The notes beneath the pieces were generated by a model. It had not been told where the DNA came from, did not search any database, and saw only the letters and a list, made by a program, of their open reading frames with translations. The position numbers and the translations under genes were made by a program. From Lentisphaeria bacterium (GTDB taxonomy: Bacteria; Verrucomicrobiota; Lentisphaeria; Oligosphaerales; Oligosphaeraceae), in NCBI GenBank assembly GCA_024405215.1, contig JAKSPB010000005.1:31665-95664 (forward strand): a stretch of 64,000 nucleotides of DNA, given 5' to 3'. Shown here piece after piece: positions 25,343 through 34,726 of this stretch (position 1 is the first letter of the stretch; every line of letters begins with the position of its first letter).

Positions 25343-26413
25343 ATGAATTCCTTTGGTTCAAAAATCCGTGTCACGATTTTCGGGGAATCCCATGGACCGG
25401 CCATTGGCTGTGTTTTGGAGGGACTTCCTGCCGGGGAGTCGATTGACTTCGAGGCACTGAAGGCTTTTCTGGAACGACGTGCGCCTGGGCGGAATGCCCT
25501 GGGCACTTCCCGAAAGGAGTCGGATGCGCCGGAATTTCTTTCCGGAGTGCTGGATGGCGTCCTGACTGGTGCGCCGGTCTGTGCCGTGATCCGGAATGCA
25601 GACCATCATTCTGGGGACTATGCGCAACTGAAGGATCTTCCGCGTCCTGGACACGCGGACTATCCGTCTGCAGTCAAATTTCACGGCTTCAACGATGTCC
25701 GCGGCGGCGGCATATTTTCCGGCCGTTTGACGGCGCCGCTCTGCGTGGCTGGCGGAATTTTGCTGCAGCTTCTGGAGCGTCGCGGCATTGTCATCGGCGC
25801 ACAGATTCAGCGCATTCACAAGAGCGTGGGTGCCGCTTTTGATCCCGTAGCGGTTTCCGCCGGGCTTTTGCGGCGTCTTAACGGGATGGAGTTCCCGACC
25901 TTGGAGGAATCGCGGGGCGCGGCCATGCGGGAGGAAATCCTGTCCGCATCGGCGCAAGGCGATTCCGTAGGCGGCGTGGTGGAATGCGCGGTGACGGGCT
26001 TTCCTGCCGGCGTGGGCGATCCCATGTTCGATGGGCTGGAAAATCGCCTCGCCCAGGTGCTTTTCGCCATTCCTGCGGTAAAGGGCGTGGAGTTCGGCGC
26101 CGGCTTCCAGGTTGCGGAACTCTACGGCAGCGAAAACAACGATTCCTTTGTCATGGAAGGGGACACGATACGCACGGCGACCAATCGCTGCGGCGGAATC
26201 CTAGGCGGAATTTCCACGGGAATGCCGCTGGTTTTCCGAGCTGCATTCAAGCCCACGCCTTCCATTGGCAAACCACAACAGACGGTCAGTCTTTCCCGCC
26301 GGGAAGGGGTGGAACTGGTCATTCGAGGACGCCACGATCCCTGTGTCGTGCTGCGGGCGGTGCCCGTGGTCATGGCGGCGACTGCCCTGGCGCTCTATGA
26401 TGCGCTTCCCTGA
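25343..26413 (+). CDS. aroC: Chorismate synthase
   Basis: A 356-residue FMN-dependent lyase, the last step to chorismate. The three family signatures are present: GESHGPAIGCVLEGLPAG, DVRGGGIFSGRLTA and RHDPCVVLRAVPVV. It begins 48 bases after aroA; the gap is T-rich and holds no clear terminator, so it is probably in the same operon. A usable SD is not evident upstream of ATG 25343. Confidence 0.96.
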   Translation: MNSFGSKIRVTIFGESHGPAIGCVLEGLPAGESIDFEALKAFLERRAPGRNALGTSRKESDAPEFLSGVLDGVLTGAPVCAVIRNADHHSGDYAQLKDLPRPGHADYPSAVKFHGFNDVRGGGIFSGRLTAPLCVAGGILLQLLERRGIVIGAQIQRIHKSVGAAFDPVAVSAGLLRRLNGMEFPTLEESRGAAMREEILSASAQGDSVGGVVECAVTGFPAGVGDPMFDGLENRLAQVLFAIPAVKGVEFGAGFQVAELYGSENNDSFVMEGDTIRTATNRCGGILGGISTGMPLVFRAAFKPTPSIGKPQQTVSLSRREGVELVIRGRHDPCVVLRAVPVVMAATALALYDALP

Positions 26414-26422
26414 TTTTCTAAA

Positions 26423-26448
26423 ACGACGATACATAACGACGATACATA
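26423..26448 (+). repeat. Two tandem copies of a 13-base unit in the hldD leader
   Basis: ACGACGATACATA occurs twice with no gap (26423-26435 and 26436-26448), directly before ACGGAGAAAC, which contains the likely SD for hldD. Confidence 0.8.
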
Positions 26449-26462
26449 ACGGAGAAACAAAA

Positions 26463-27476
26463 ATGCTTTCCAAGGACAGTTGGATTCTCGTGACTGGCGG
26501 CGCCGGCCTCATCGGCAGCACCATCGTCTATGAACTGAACCAGATGGGCTACGAGAATATTGTCATCGTGGACCACCTGGGGACTGGCGAGAAATGGCAG
26601 AACCTCCGTGCCTTGAAGTTCGTGGATTATTTCGAGAAGGCGAATTTCTATCAGGATGTGGCAGGCAAGTTGTCGCGCTATCCCGTCAAGGTGGTCTTCC
26701 ACCTGGGAAACTGCTCCGACACCACGGAAGTTGACGCTACCTACCTCATGGGCAACAACTACGATGGAGGAAAGGAGTTGACGGATTACTGCCTCGTCAA
26801 CGATATTCGCATGATCTACGCCTCCAGTGCGGCCACGTACGGTGACGGCGATGTCGGATTCCTGGATGACGAGACGTTGATCCCGAAGCTTCGCCCACTG
26901 AACAAATACGGCTATTCCAAGCAGATCTTCGACCAGTATCTCTGGCGGAACGGCTTCCTGGGAAAGATTGACGGCAGCAATGCCTCATTTGTTGGTGTGA
27001 AATATTCCAACGTCTTCGGTCCAAACGAGTATCACAAGGGAAAGATGCGCAGCATGTTCCTGCGTTGCTACGAGCAGATTACGGCAGGCGGCCAGGTCGG
27101 TCTCTTCAAGAGCTATCGTCCCGAATACGGCGATGGCGAGCAGGTTCGCGATTTCCTTTACGTTCGCGATGCCGCCCGGATGACCATCTTCTTCATGAAC
27201 GAGGGTGCCAAGTGCACGGGCCTCTACAACATCGGCTTTGGTGCCACACGCAGCTGGAACGACTTGGCGAAGGCCATGTTCTTCGCCATGGGCAAGCCCG
27301 TGAACATCAAGTACATCGACATGCCCGAGGAACTCAAGGCCCGTTATCAGTACTACACCTGCCTGGATATTTCCAAGATTCGTCAGGCAGGCTACACTGC
27401 GCCCCTGACTTCTCTGGAAGACGCAGCAAAGGATTACGTCTCCTATCTGAAGCGCGGCGCACACTGGGGCGACTAG
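26463..27476 (+). CDS. hldD: ADP-L-glycero-D-manno-heptose 6-epimerase
   Basis: A 337-residue short-chain dehydrogenase-type epimerase that makes the L-glycero form of ADP-heptose for LPS core. The NAD site is TGGAGLIGST (residues 10-19); ASSAATYG supplies the catalytic Ser/Thr and NKYGYSKQIFDQ the Tyr-x3-Lys. The KYSNVFGPNEYHKGKM segment is typical of HldD. GGAG at 26451-26454 precedes ATG 26463. With gmhA and a GT9 enzyme in the window it supports a heptose-containing LPS. Confidence 0.93.
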   Translation: MLSKDSWILVTGGAGLIGSTIVYELNQMGYENIVIVDHLGTGEKWQNLRALKFVDYFEKANFYQDVAGKLSRYPVKVVFHLGNCSDTTEVDATYLMGNNYDGGKELTDYCLVNDIRMIYASSAATYGDGDVGFLDDETLIPKLRPLNKYGYSKQIFDQYLWRNGFLGKIDGSNASFVGVKYSNVFGPNEYHKGKMRSMFLRCYEQITAGGQVGLFKSYRPEYGDGEQVRDFLYVRDAARMTIFFMNEGAKCTGLYNIGFGATRSWNDLAKAMFFAMGKPVNIKYIDMPEELKARYQYYTCLDISKIRQAGYTAPLTSLEDAAKDYVSYLKRGAHWGD

Positions 27477-27490
27477 GGATTGCCTGCGCC

Positions 27491-28429
27491 ATGCCTTCCC
27501 GTTCGGCCAAAGGAATGTTGCTTGGCCTCTTTGCCACCATTGTGTGGGGATGCCAGTATTCCACCAACCGCTTCATTTTCGGAACTGCGGTGGAGGAATT
27601 GGATCCCTACTTGATGGACCTGGTGAAGATTCTGACCGGTGCTCTTTCCTTGATTCCTTTTTTGTTCTGGGATGGCGGCTGGCGGAAGGCCATGCGTTCT
27701 CTTCGTCATGATTTTCCCATGATGGCTTTCCTGGCGTTGGTCGGGATTGCGGGGGAGGGGCTGCTGATCTTCTATGCGGGAAAGTTCATTACGGCGGCGA
27801 GAAGCAGCCTTCTGGCCAATATGTCCCCCGTCTTCACCGTGATTCTGGCGGCATTGTGGACGCGGAAGATGCCTGGCTGGGGAAAATGGCTGGGAATGGT
27901 CTTGGGAGGGGCGGGGTTGGCGATGGTCTTGGGCACTCAGTCGTCAGATATCTACGACTGTTCTGGCAGTACTCTTCCTGGAGACGTCATGGCGTTGGCG
28001 TCTGGCCTTTGCTGGGCGGCATATACGGTCTTTGGCGGCGAGACTTCCCGAAAATACGGCGGTGTCCCCTGTACTTTTGTGATGCTTCTTTTGGCTGCTG
28101 CGATGATGGGCGTTGTCTGTCTAATCATACGGTCGGATTTTTCTCTTCATCTCTCCTGGCAGGCCTGGGGAGGGATTCTTTTCCTCGGAGTCATCGCCAC
28201 GGGAATCAGCATCGCCTTCTGGTATATCGCCATGGGCATGACCGATCCTGCCGCCCTTGGCGCCTACGGCTATCTCTCGGCATTGATTGCGCTGGTTCTG
28301 GCGCGTGTTCTGGCCCGTGAACGGTTCACTTGGCAGTTCCTGGCGGCCTTTGCCTTGATCATGATAGCCATCTACTTTATGAACCGCTCGGATACGGTTG
28401 AGAAAGAAGCCAAGGGAACAGCTGTATAA
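27491..28429 (+). CDS. EamA/DMT-family transporter
   Basis: A 312-residue membrane protein with ten predicted helices in two EamA repeats (about residues 8-140 and 165-300). It belongs to the drug/metabolite transporter superfamily, whose members export amino acids, nucleotides or other small metabolites. The start at ATG 27491 lies 14 bases after the hldD stop and has only a weak upstream GGG. Substrate unknown. Confidence 0.85.
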   Translation: MPSRSAKGMLLGLFATIVWGCQYSTNRFIFGTAVEELDPYLMDLVKILTGALSLIPFLFWDGGWRKAMRSLRHDFPMMAFLALVGIAGEGLLIFYAGKFITAARSSLLANMSPVFTVILAALWTRKMPGWGKWLGMVLGGAGLAMVLGTQSSDIYDCSGSTLPGDVMALASGLCWAAYTVFGGETSRKYGGVPCTFVMLLLAAAMMGVVCLIIRSDFSLHLSWQAWGGILFLGVIATGISIAFWYIAMGMTDPAALGAYGYLSALIALVLARVLARERFTWQFLAAFALIMIAIYFMNRSDTVEKEAKGTAV

Positions 28430-28441
28430 TTTCAACGTCCT

Positions 28442-29551
28442 ATGAAACTGATTGTCCTGGCAGCCTATACGAAGTCTCTGCTGAATTTCCGTGTTCCGCT
28501 GATGCGGGCATTTCTTGAACGCGGCTGGGAGGTGGTTGCGGCTGGTCCTGGCGAGGAATCGGAATGGGGGCCGCGTTTTGCGAAGCATGGTGTGCGCTTT
28601 CAGTCCATACCGCTGAGCCGCAATGGTCTGAATCCGCTGGCGGATGGAAAGACCTATTTTTTCCTGAAGGGATTTTTCCGGAAAGAGCAACCGGACCAGC
28701 TTTTCTGCAGCCAGGCGAAGGCGGTGGTCTATGGCGTTCCGGCTGCCAGGGCAGTCGGCGTGCCGGGAATCCACGCGCTGATTTCCGGGCTGGGGAGCGT
28801 CTTTCATGGCAGCGGCCTGAAGAATGCTCTGGTGCGCACGGTGTTGGAGTGGGAATATCAATGCGCCTTGAAGAAGGCGGATACGGTTTTCTTCCAGAAT
28901 GAGGATGACCGGGGGACCTTCTTCCGGAAGAAGCTGGTGGATCCCGCCAAGACGGTCATGATTCATGGCAGCGGCGTGGATGTGGCGAAGTTCATTCCCA
29001 CGCCGTTCCCCGAAAAAACGACTTTCACCATCGTGACGCGGGTGCTGCGGGACAAGGGAGTCTGCGAATTCCTGGAAGCCGCGCGCATCCTGAAGTCCCG
29101 TCATCCCGAATGTCGTTTTGTCCTGGCGGGGCCATACGATACCAATCCTTCTGCGTTGAGCCCGAAGGATCTTCAGCCCTATCTGGACGACCATACGGTG
29201 GACTACTTGGGAGAATTGGAGGATGTCCGTCCTGCGCTGGCGGATTCCACGGTCTTTGTCTTTCCCAGCTACCATGAAGGCACGCCCATGTGCGTGCTGG
29301 AGGCCATGGCCTGCGGGCGGCCTGTCGTGACTACGGACGCTTCGGGGTGCCGCGAGACTGTCCGCGAAGGCGAGAATGGCTATCTGGTGCCTGTGAAGAA
29401 CGTAGAGTCGCTGGTGGCGGCCATGGAACGGTTTCTGAAAGACCCGTCGCTTTGCCAGAGCATGGGCGCGGCTAGCCGCAAGTTCGCGGAGACGATCTTT
29501 GCTTCGGAACACGTGAATGCCGCGATCATGGGCGCCATGGGAGTGGAATAG
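28442..29551 (+). CDS. Glycosyltransferase family 4
   Basis: A 369-residue retaining GT-B glycosyltransferase. The donor-binding region has SYHEGTPMCVLEAMACGRPV, with the E-x7-E motif of GT4, followed by the SGCRETVREGENGYLV block. The N-terminal acceptor domain has the SKS/LLNFR and ISGLGSVF pattern seen in polysaccharide GT4 enzymes of the CapM/PglA type. It follows hldD and the EamA gene closely and probably acts in surface polysaccharide or O-antigen synthesis. Confidence 0.88.
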   Translation: MKLIVLAAYTKSLLNFRVPLMRAFLERGWEVVAAGPGEESEWGPRFAKHGVRFQSIPLSRNGLNPLADGKTYFFLKGFFRKEQPDQLFCSQAKAVVYGVPAARAVGVPGIHALISGLGSVFHGSGLKNALVRTVLEWEYQCALKKADTVFFQNEDDRGTFFRKKLVDPAKTVMIHGSGVDVAKFIPTPFPEKTTFTIVTRVLRDKGVCEFLEAARILKSRHPECRFVLAGPYDTNPSALSPKDLQPYLDDHTVDYLGELEDVRPALADSTVFVFPSYHEGTPMCVLEAMACGRPVVTTDASGCRETVREGENGYLVPVKNVESLVAAMERFLKDPSLCQSMGAASRKFAETIFASEHVNAAIMGAMGVE

Positions 29552-29589
29552 CGCCCGGTCGACGCTGGATGTCGGGCGTTCGATTCCAT

Positions 29590-29634
29590 TGGATTTCTAA
29601 AAGATCATGAAGCTTCATGACTTCTGGAAATCCA
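29590..29634. terminator. Nested inverted repeat between convergent genes
   Basis: An outer pair TGGATTTC (29590-29597) and GAAATCCA (29627-29634) encloses a perfect 16-base palindrome TCATGAAGCTTCATGA (29605-29620). It lies between the convergent GT4 gene and the 1004-residue secreted protein, so it may end transcription in both directions, though no strong T-run follows. Confidence 0.45.
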
Positions 29635-29686
29635 TTTTGCCTATTGAACATACCGGAAAGCGGCCCTGGCGCGAGATATTGCCGTT

Positions 29687-32600
29687 CTATTTGAACTCCA
29701 GGAGGCGGAATTTCGCGATGTCTTGTCCGCCTGCCACGCCTTCGGAGAAGGCCAGCCAGTAGGGGGCGAGCTGGGCGGTCATGTCATTGTTGTCCATGAT
29801 GACGAATCCCAGTCGGATGGAGGTGTCTTCGACGGGGCGGAAGCCCAGTTCCTTCCAGGGGATGGCGATTTCATAGAAGGTGCAATCTCCTTGGCGGGTG
29901 ACGTTCGCGGGATAGTTGCAGGCGGCGTTCATGCCAAGCAGGCGGCGATAGACGACACGGTCGCCTTTCAGAGCCACGGCAAAGTTCAAGGTGCCGGTGC
30001 GGTCGGAAGCGTTCAAGGTGGTGCCGGCGAGTCCGGCGGGAGGGATGCACCGGTCTGTCAGAACGAACTGCAGGCAGTCGCCGCGCCAGATTTCCGCGTC
30101 GTCAAAGTGCTGGCAGTGCTTCGGGTCGTCTACTTTGGCAGCCAGGTAGAGGTTGTCGTCGTCGTAGGCGAGGAAGCACTGTGCGGAGATGCTGTGGGCA
30201 TCGGGGCTGTAGGAGGTCTTGAAGTAGGCTTTTTCCGGCTGGAGGGCGGATTTGGGGAAGATGGCATCGGGATATTCCAGCATTACGGCAGGGATATTCT
30301 TGAGCCATTCGCCTGAACCATTGAAGATGGGTGTGGCGGCAATGCGTGGAACCTGTGCCGCCTTGGGGGCTTCGTCCTCGATGTCGTAGGATTTCTGCCC
30401 GATGACGAGACTCGCCTTTTCCGTGTAGGGGATGAGCAAAGTGTTCACTTTGTCAGGTTCCAGGGTGATGGCGATGGGGTCCCTGCCTTCCACCTGGATT
30501 TCCGCCTGACGGATTTGGGAATCATTGGAGGTGGCGTAGATGGCCAGTTGATTTCCTCGTTCCCGTAAGGCGGCGACTTGGCAGTCGGGAATGGCCTTGC
30601 GGAAGGCGTCGCGAATGGCCTGGGCGACAGCGTCGGTGGATTCTCCGGAAACCAGATAGAATGGCTGCTGGGAGATGATGGATAGAGCGCCTGGCTGGTA
30701 GGGTTCCTCGCGGCCCAGCATGGTGATTCGCGTCGCGGGCTGTTCCAGGCCAAAGGAGACTTCTGCGTCCTTTGCGCGATTCCAGACAATGGCCACGGTC
30801 TTGCCGTCTTCCCGGCGGAAGACATAGCCGTAGAAGTTCTCTCGGATGATTTCGTCGGTGCATTTCACGAAGGCCAGTTCCCGGGCCGCGGTGGCGTACA
30901 TGGCGCCGCCGGGGAGGGGAATCTGATAAATGCTTCCGTTGTGCTCCACGGGCTTCCAGACGGTGGTCATGCACATGTCGCTGTTTTTTAAGTTGTTGAC
31001 ATTATAAGTCTTGGTTGGTACGTGCAGTTCGAAGGAGAGAGTGGGGCAGGCGCGATTGATGGCGATTGTTCGCAGGGTGAGGAAGGCCTGCTCCACGGCC
31101 ATGCCTTCGTCGAAAGGTGCACCGTAGTTGATGGCGTAGCCCGTCTCGTTGTTGCGGACCAGCGGGTTCTTGCCCAGCTTCACGGCCATTTCCGAGGCCT
31201 GCATCAGGAAAGATTTCAGGGAGTCTTCCGGGCGCATGGCGTTGTTCAGCATCAGGTTCCAGTTGCCCGTGTAGCCATCCAGCAGGTAGCCGTCGAAATC
31301 GTCTTTAAGGTCTTCCAGAACGAGGCGTTCGTAGGGTTCCAGGTTGCTCTGCTGGTTGCATCCGCCGGTCCAGAAGGGCATGTCGGGATCCACCTTGTCC
31401 AAGGCGCGCTTGACCAACCGCGTAAGGCAGACGTGCTGGGCCATGGCCTCGGACCAGGTGCCGCAGTACTTGTGTTTCATGATGGCGGTGCTGGGAATCT
31501 CCTGGCCCGTGCTCCAAGTGTCGACCTTGCCCTTGGTGGCTTCGGCGAAGAGCGTCACCAGCTTGCTTATCTTCGCCTGCATGTCGTCATTGACGACCAT
31601 CCAGCCGTCGGCGACTTGTTCATCGTTGTTGTGCATGGCCTTGGGAGGGGCGGTATGGACGTGCACATCCACGGTGAAGTCCCCGTTGAGGAAGGGCTGG
31701 ATTTGGCGGAGGTTGTAGTCCAAGAGGAACTCCGCGTTACGTTTGTAGTATGTGCCGTAGAAGAGCTTGTGGCTGATATTCCCGCAGCCGATGCGCTTGA
31801 AGGCCTCCAGGAATTGCGGGTCCACGCCATAGCCGAAGGAATAGTAGGGATCACGTTTGGCGGGCGCTTCGTTTACGGCAAAACCGCCTTGGACGGCGAA
31901 GGACTTCTGTTTCTTTGCGAAGACGGTTGCAGTGGCAATGTAGTAGTTCCTGGGGAGGTCCTGTCCGAGAAGAAGCGCCTCCTTGCAGGGGAGCTGAACG
32001 CCAGTGCGTTTTTCCTCATAGAAGACCTTGCCTTCATAATCCTTTACCACGAAATCGATGTCCACCGGGCTTGTGCCCTCTAGTTCCAGGGTCATCCGGA
32101 CATCGTCGCCAGGTTCGAAAAAGCCCAGGATGCCGCCTTCCGGATAGAGGCAGCCGTCGGAGACTGCCTCGCCAAAGTTGTCCCGGAAATTCTTTTTCGA
32201 GTCAGGCGTGGCGACTTCCACGGCAGTGATCCGGATGTCATCGTACCAGACGGTTCCGGTTCCGATCAAGATGGGCATCACTTTGACAGTTGTGCTTTTC
32301 AGGTCCTTGGTGCTGAAGCGCAGTTTCGCGGTGCGCCAATCAAATGTTCCGGTTTCGCAGCTGTTATCGGTGTTGCTGGAGACTCGTTTCCAGGATTTGT
32401 CGCCTTCCAGCATAATGCGCGCGCCATTGTTTTCACCGCCCTGAATCGCTTCTCCCTTGACTTTGCAAATGATTTCATAGATGACATCATCTTGCAGGGT
32501 GACGATCTGCTGCACGGCTGTCCGGTCGGCGCTTGCCAGTTTCAGGCTCTTCATGCCGACTGCGCAATTCTGGATGTCCGGCATGGGAATGCCGGAAATC

Positions 32601-32701
32601 GTTTTCCAGCTTTCCAGGCCATTTTCAAAACTTCCGTTGACGATGAGGTTTTGCCCAAAGGCCAGCAACGGCAGAAGCAATAGGGTAATGAGGTGTTTCA
32701 T
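29687..32701 (-). CDS. Large secreted carbohydrate-active protein with CBM4/9-like and CBM9-like domains
   Basis: A 1004-residue protein with a signal peptide (HLITLLLLPLLAFG). A CBM4/9-type jelly roll opens the mature protein (NLIVNGSFENGLESW, to about residue 160). The centre (about 285-640) looks like a (beta/alpha)8 glycosidase-type domain: GYGVDPQFLEAFKRIGCG, STGQEIPSTA, LDGYTGNW and RNNETGYAINYG hold candidate acidic residues. The end (about 800-1004) fits a CBM9-like domain (FLAYDDDNLYLAAKVDD, FYEIAIPWKELGF). I cannot assign a GH family. It stands alone, upstream of a MITE-like element, and resembles in design the secreted proteins at 13.7 and 45.4 kb. Confidence 0.82.
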   Translation of the reverse strand: MKHLITLLLLPLLAFGQNLIVNGSFENGLESWKTISGIPMPDIQNCAVGMKSLKLASADRTAVQQIVTLQDDVIYEIICKVKGEAIQGGENNGARIMLEGDKSWKRVSSNTDNSCETGTFDWRTAKLRFSTKDLKSTTVKVMPILIGTGTVWYDDIRITAVEVATPDSKKNFRDNFGEAVSDGCLYPEGGILGFFEPGDDVRMTLELEGTSPVDIDFVVKDYEGKVFYEEKRTGVQLPCKEALLLGQDLPRNYYIATATVFAKKQKSFAVQGGFAVNEAPAKRDPYYSFGYGVDPQFLEAFKRIGCGNISHKLFYGTYYKRNAEFLLDYNLRQIQPFLNGDFTVDVHVHTAPPKAMHNNDEQVADGWMVVNDDMQAKISKLVTLFAEATKGKVDTWSTGQEIPSTAIMKHKYCGTWSEAMAQHVCLTRLVKRALDKVDPDMPFWTGGCNQQSNLEPYERLVLEDLKDDFDGYLLDGYTGNWNLMLNNAMRPEDSLKSFLMQASEMAVKLGKNPLVRNNETGYAINYGAPFDEGMAVEQAFLTLRTIAINRACPTLSFELHVPTKTYNVNNLKNSDMCMTTVWKPVEHNGSIYQIPLPGGAMYATAARELAFVKCTDEIIRENFYGYVFRREDGKTVAIVWNRAKDAEVSFGLEQPATRITMLGREEPYQPGALSIISQQPFYLVSGESTDAVAQAIRDAFRKAIPDCQVAALRERGNQLAIYATSNDSQIRQAEIQVEGRDPIAITLEPDKVNTLLIPYTEKASLVIGQKSYDIEDEAPKAAQVPRIAATPIFNGSGEWLKNIPAVMLEYPDAIFPKSALQPEKAYFKTSYSPDAHSISAQCFLAYDDDNLYLAAKVDDPKHCQHFDDAEIWRGDCLQFVLTDRCIPPAGLAGTTLNASDRTGTLNFAVALKGDRVVYRRLLGMNAACNYPANVTRQGDCTFYEIAIPWKELGFRPVEDTSIRLGFVIMDNNDMTAQLAPYWLAFSEGVAGGQDIAKFRLLEFK

Positions 32702-32757
32702 GGGAGGTTCTGGAAAAATAATGAGTGAAGAAAATCTATCAATGTTGAGTTAAAGGC

Positions 32758-32962
32758 CGAAGTCCATTGAAGGCACTCTTCCGGGATTTCCGAGGCTGTC
32801 TGCTTCAAGTGCGACAAGATGTAGCCTACAGCGGCGCGATGTGTCTCGCCGTGCCCTTGCGAAGGCGGAAGCATCCTTCTTCGCCATGGTAACGGAGGAC
32901 AGACTTGGAGAAAAATTGTCGGAAAGCGGGAAAAGTGACCGAAACGATTCTTGCAACTGCCC
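32758..32962 (+). repeat. MITE-like intergenic element, copy C
   Basis: About 205 bases between the secreted protein and the second pseudopilin. It begins AAGTCCATTGAAGGCACTCT and ends GAAACGATTCTTGCAACTG, an imperfect inverted pair. It carries an internal insertion relative to copies A and B, and shares GCCATGG(C/T)AACGGAGG with copy D. Confidence 0.7.
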
Positions 32963-33153
32963 CATTATATTGCAAAGTAGGCTCTTTGCTATGAAAAGAG
33001 AGTTTTTCGCCTTTTGATTTGAGACTTTTTGTTGTAGAGGGAATGGCGGGATGAAGGGAAATGCGAATCGGAGAGTCTTGGTGTGCGGGGGGCGCTGTTT
33101 CCTGCATTGGTTCCGGGGGGCAATGCGGGGGCTTCAAAAAGAGAGATTACCGC

Positions 33154-33182
33154 TTGACTTTTTTGCAAAAAGTTCCGATAAT
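33154..33182 (+). promoter_or_regulatory. Sigma-70-like promoter for the second pseudopilin
   Basis: TTGACT (33154-33159) and GATAAT (33177-33182) are 17 bases apart, close to consensus. The leader to the ATG at 33261 is about 70 bases. The stretch 32963-33153 holds no gene that I can support. Confidence 0.7.
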
Positions 33183-33260
33183 TTATATACGATGCTTTGT
33201 CAAAGTATCGTCTCCTTGGAGTTTTCCCGTAATTTTGCAACACTTCATTAAAAGTTCATC

Positions 33261-34106
33261 ATGAAAAAAAACTTCACTCTGATCGAATTGCTTGTCGTCA
33301 TCGCCATCATTGCAATCCTGGCCAGCATGCTTCTGCCCGCGCTCTCCAAGGCTCGCGCCAAGGCCCGTGCCATTGTCTCTATCAGTAACCAGAAGCAGTG
33401 CATTCTGGGGCTGATCATGTACGGCGACGACTATGATGGATGGATTATCACGGTTCCCGGTTCCGAGTGGGGCGCATATTGGTTCTATCCTGCCACCTAT
33501 TCTGACGGCAGGTCCTATAAGCAGGTGCGTGACAATGGCAATGCTGCCAACGGCGCCTTGGGACTCGCCTACTGGCCGGCCGGCGTGGAGCACTGCCCGG
33601 TGCAGTCCGCGGCGAAGAATTTCGCCACCGACGACGCCATGGTGGAACATGTGAAGCAGGCTTACGGTATGCCTGGACGTCGCCAAGGCGCTGGATTTGA
33701 GATGAATCAGCCCAACCATTGCACTTGGGGCGGCATGGAGCCCAGCACTTTTGGTGATCCCGGAAACGGCGGTCGTGCGATGCGTCCGGAAGCCGGTCGC
33801 GTTCCTGCTGCTTCGCGTTGGATGCTTTGCTGCTCTACGCAGACGGAAAACCATGTCTCCAATGGCAAGGGCGCGTCCCAGATCGGTCCTCGTGACTATA
33901 CTTACAATGCCAATTTATTCACGATTGACGCCCACCATAGCGGGATGTGCAATATCGCCTTCTGGGATGGTCATGCCGAGGCTGTCAAGGGTGCCAAGGC
34001 TGCGGAAATCTGGTGCCTGGGCGGCAATGCCGCAGTCAAGCAGTGCGCCATCATTGAAGATGGCGGTTACAAGCCTTATGAAAATCTGGACATCACGGCT
34101 TTTTAA
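33261..34106 (+). CDS. Pseudopilin (prepilin-type N-terminal methylation domain protein)
   Basis: A 281-residue paralogue of the protein at 314-1096. The first residues MKKN are followed by [19 protein letters not shown], then [15 protein letters not shown] as in the first. The globular part ends in a conserved H-x3[15 protein letters not shown] block, the 'DGH' motif that closes many DUF1559-type proteins. Unlike the first copy, no good SD precedes the ATG. It is monocistronic, with a strong promoter and a terminator at 34194. Its role in a secretion pseudopilus or a surface fibre is unknown. Confidence 0.9.
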   Translation: MKKNFTLIELLVVIAIIAILASMLLPALSKARAKARAIVSISNQKQCILGLIMYGDDYDGWIITVPGSEWGAYWFYPATYSDGRSYKQVRDNGNAANGALGLAYWPAGVEHCPVQSAAKNFATDDAMVEHVKQAYGMPGRRQGAGFEMNQPNHCTWGGMEPSTFGDPGNGGRAMRPEAGRVPAASRWMLCCSTQTENHVSNGKGASQIGPRDYTYNANLFTIDAHHSGMCNIAFWDGHAEAVKGAKAAEIWCLGGNAAVKQCAIIEDGGYKPYENLDITAF

Positions 34107-34193
34107 GTTAGCCTGAATAGCTAAAGGGGCTGTTGCAAAAACTGGGTGTTCTGCAACACGCAGGCAACTTAAGCATGTAATTCCCAAAAAAAA

Positions 34194-34234
34194 GGCTGTT
34201 GCCATCTCATGTCGAGGTTTGGCAACAGCCTTTT
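34194..34234. terminator. Bidirectional terminator
   Basis: GGCTGTTGCCA (34194-34204) pairs with TGGCAACAGCC (34220-34230), flanked by an A-run (34186-34193) and by TTTT (34231-34234). It serves the convergent pseudopilin and EF-hand genes. Confidence 0.85.
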
Positions 34235-34256
34235 ATATACCCGTCAGTCCAGAAGG

Positions 34257-34709
34257 TTATTCTGCCTTTTGGGGAGCGGGCTTGTTGGGGCGAGGACGGT
34301 TGCCCATTCCGGGACGCTTTCCCTGGGGACGATCACCTTGGGGACGCAGTTCCTTGAGGACATCCTGCATTTTTGCTGCTTCGTCCAGGCTGATCTGCAG
34401 GTTCTTGTCGGTGTCAACGGCCTTGAGGACTTTCAGGCTGCGCGCGAAGGGCTGGAGTTTTTCGTAGGCAGCCAGGTCCTTTTTGAAGGCATCGGCTTCT
34501 TCAGGATCCAGAACGCCGTTCTTGTTGGCGTCGTAGAGGTCCAGGATTTTCTTGGCGTCCTTGTTGATGTTCTCCAGCATGCGCTGTTGGAAGGGCGCGC
34601 GGGATACCTTGAGGTCGGCGGGTGTCTTGGGAGCCTTGGGGGCTTCTTCCTGGGCGAAGGAGAGGGCCGCGAATGCAAAGAGAGCGCAGAACAAAGCGAA
34701 GTTCTTCAT
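34257..34709 (-). CDS. Secreted EF-hand protein
   Basis: A 150-residue protein with a signal peptide (FALFCALFAFAALSFA). Two calcium-binding EF-hand loops are visible: DANKNGVLDPEE (about 60-71) and DTDKNLQISLDE (about 98-109); the second lacks the usual Gly at position 6. The tail is rich in Pro, Gln and Arg (RPQGDRPQGKRPGMG). It lies 17 bases after xseB on the same strand. The family is common in PVC bacteria and has no settled function. Confidence 0.85.
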   Translation of the reverse strand: MKNFALFCALFAFAALSFAQEEAPKAPKTPADLKVSRAPFQQRMLENINKDAKKILDLYDANKNGVLDPEEADAFKKDLAAYEKLQPFARSLKVLKAVDTDKNLQISLDEAAKMQDVLKELRPQGDRPQGKRPGMGNRPRPNKPAPQKAE

Positions 34710-34726
34710 GTTTTTCCTTGGTTGAG

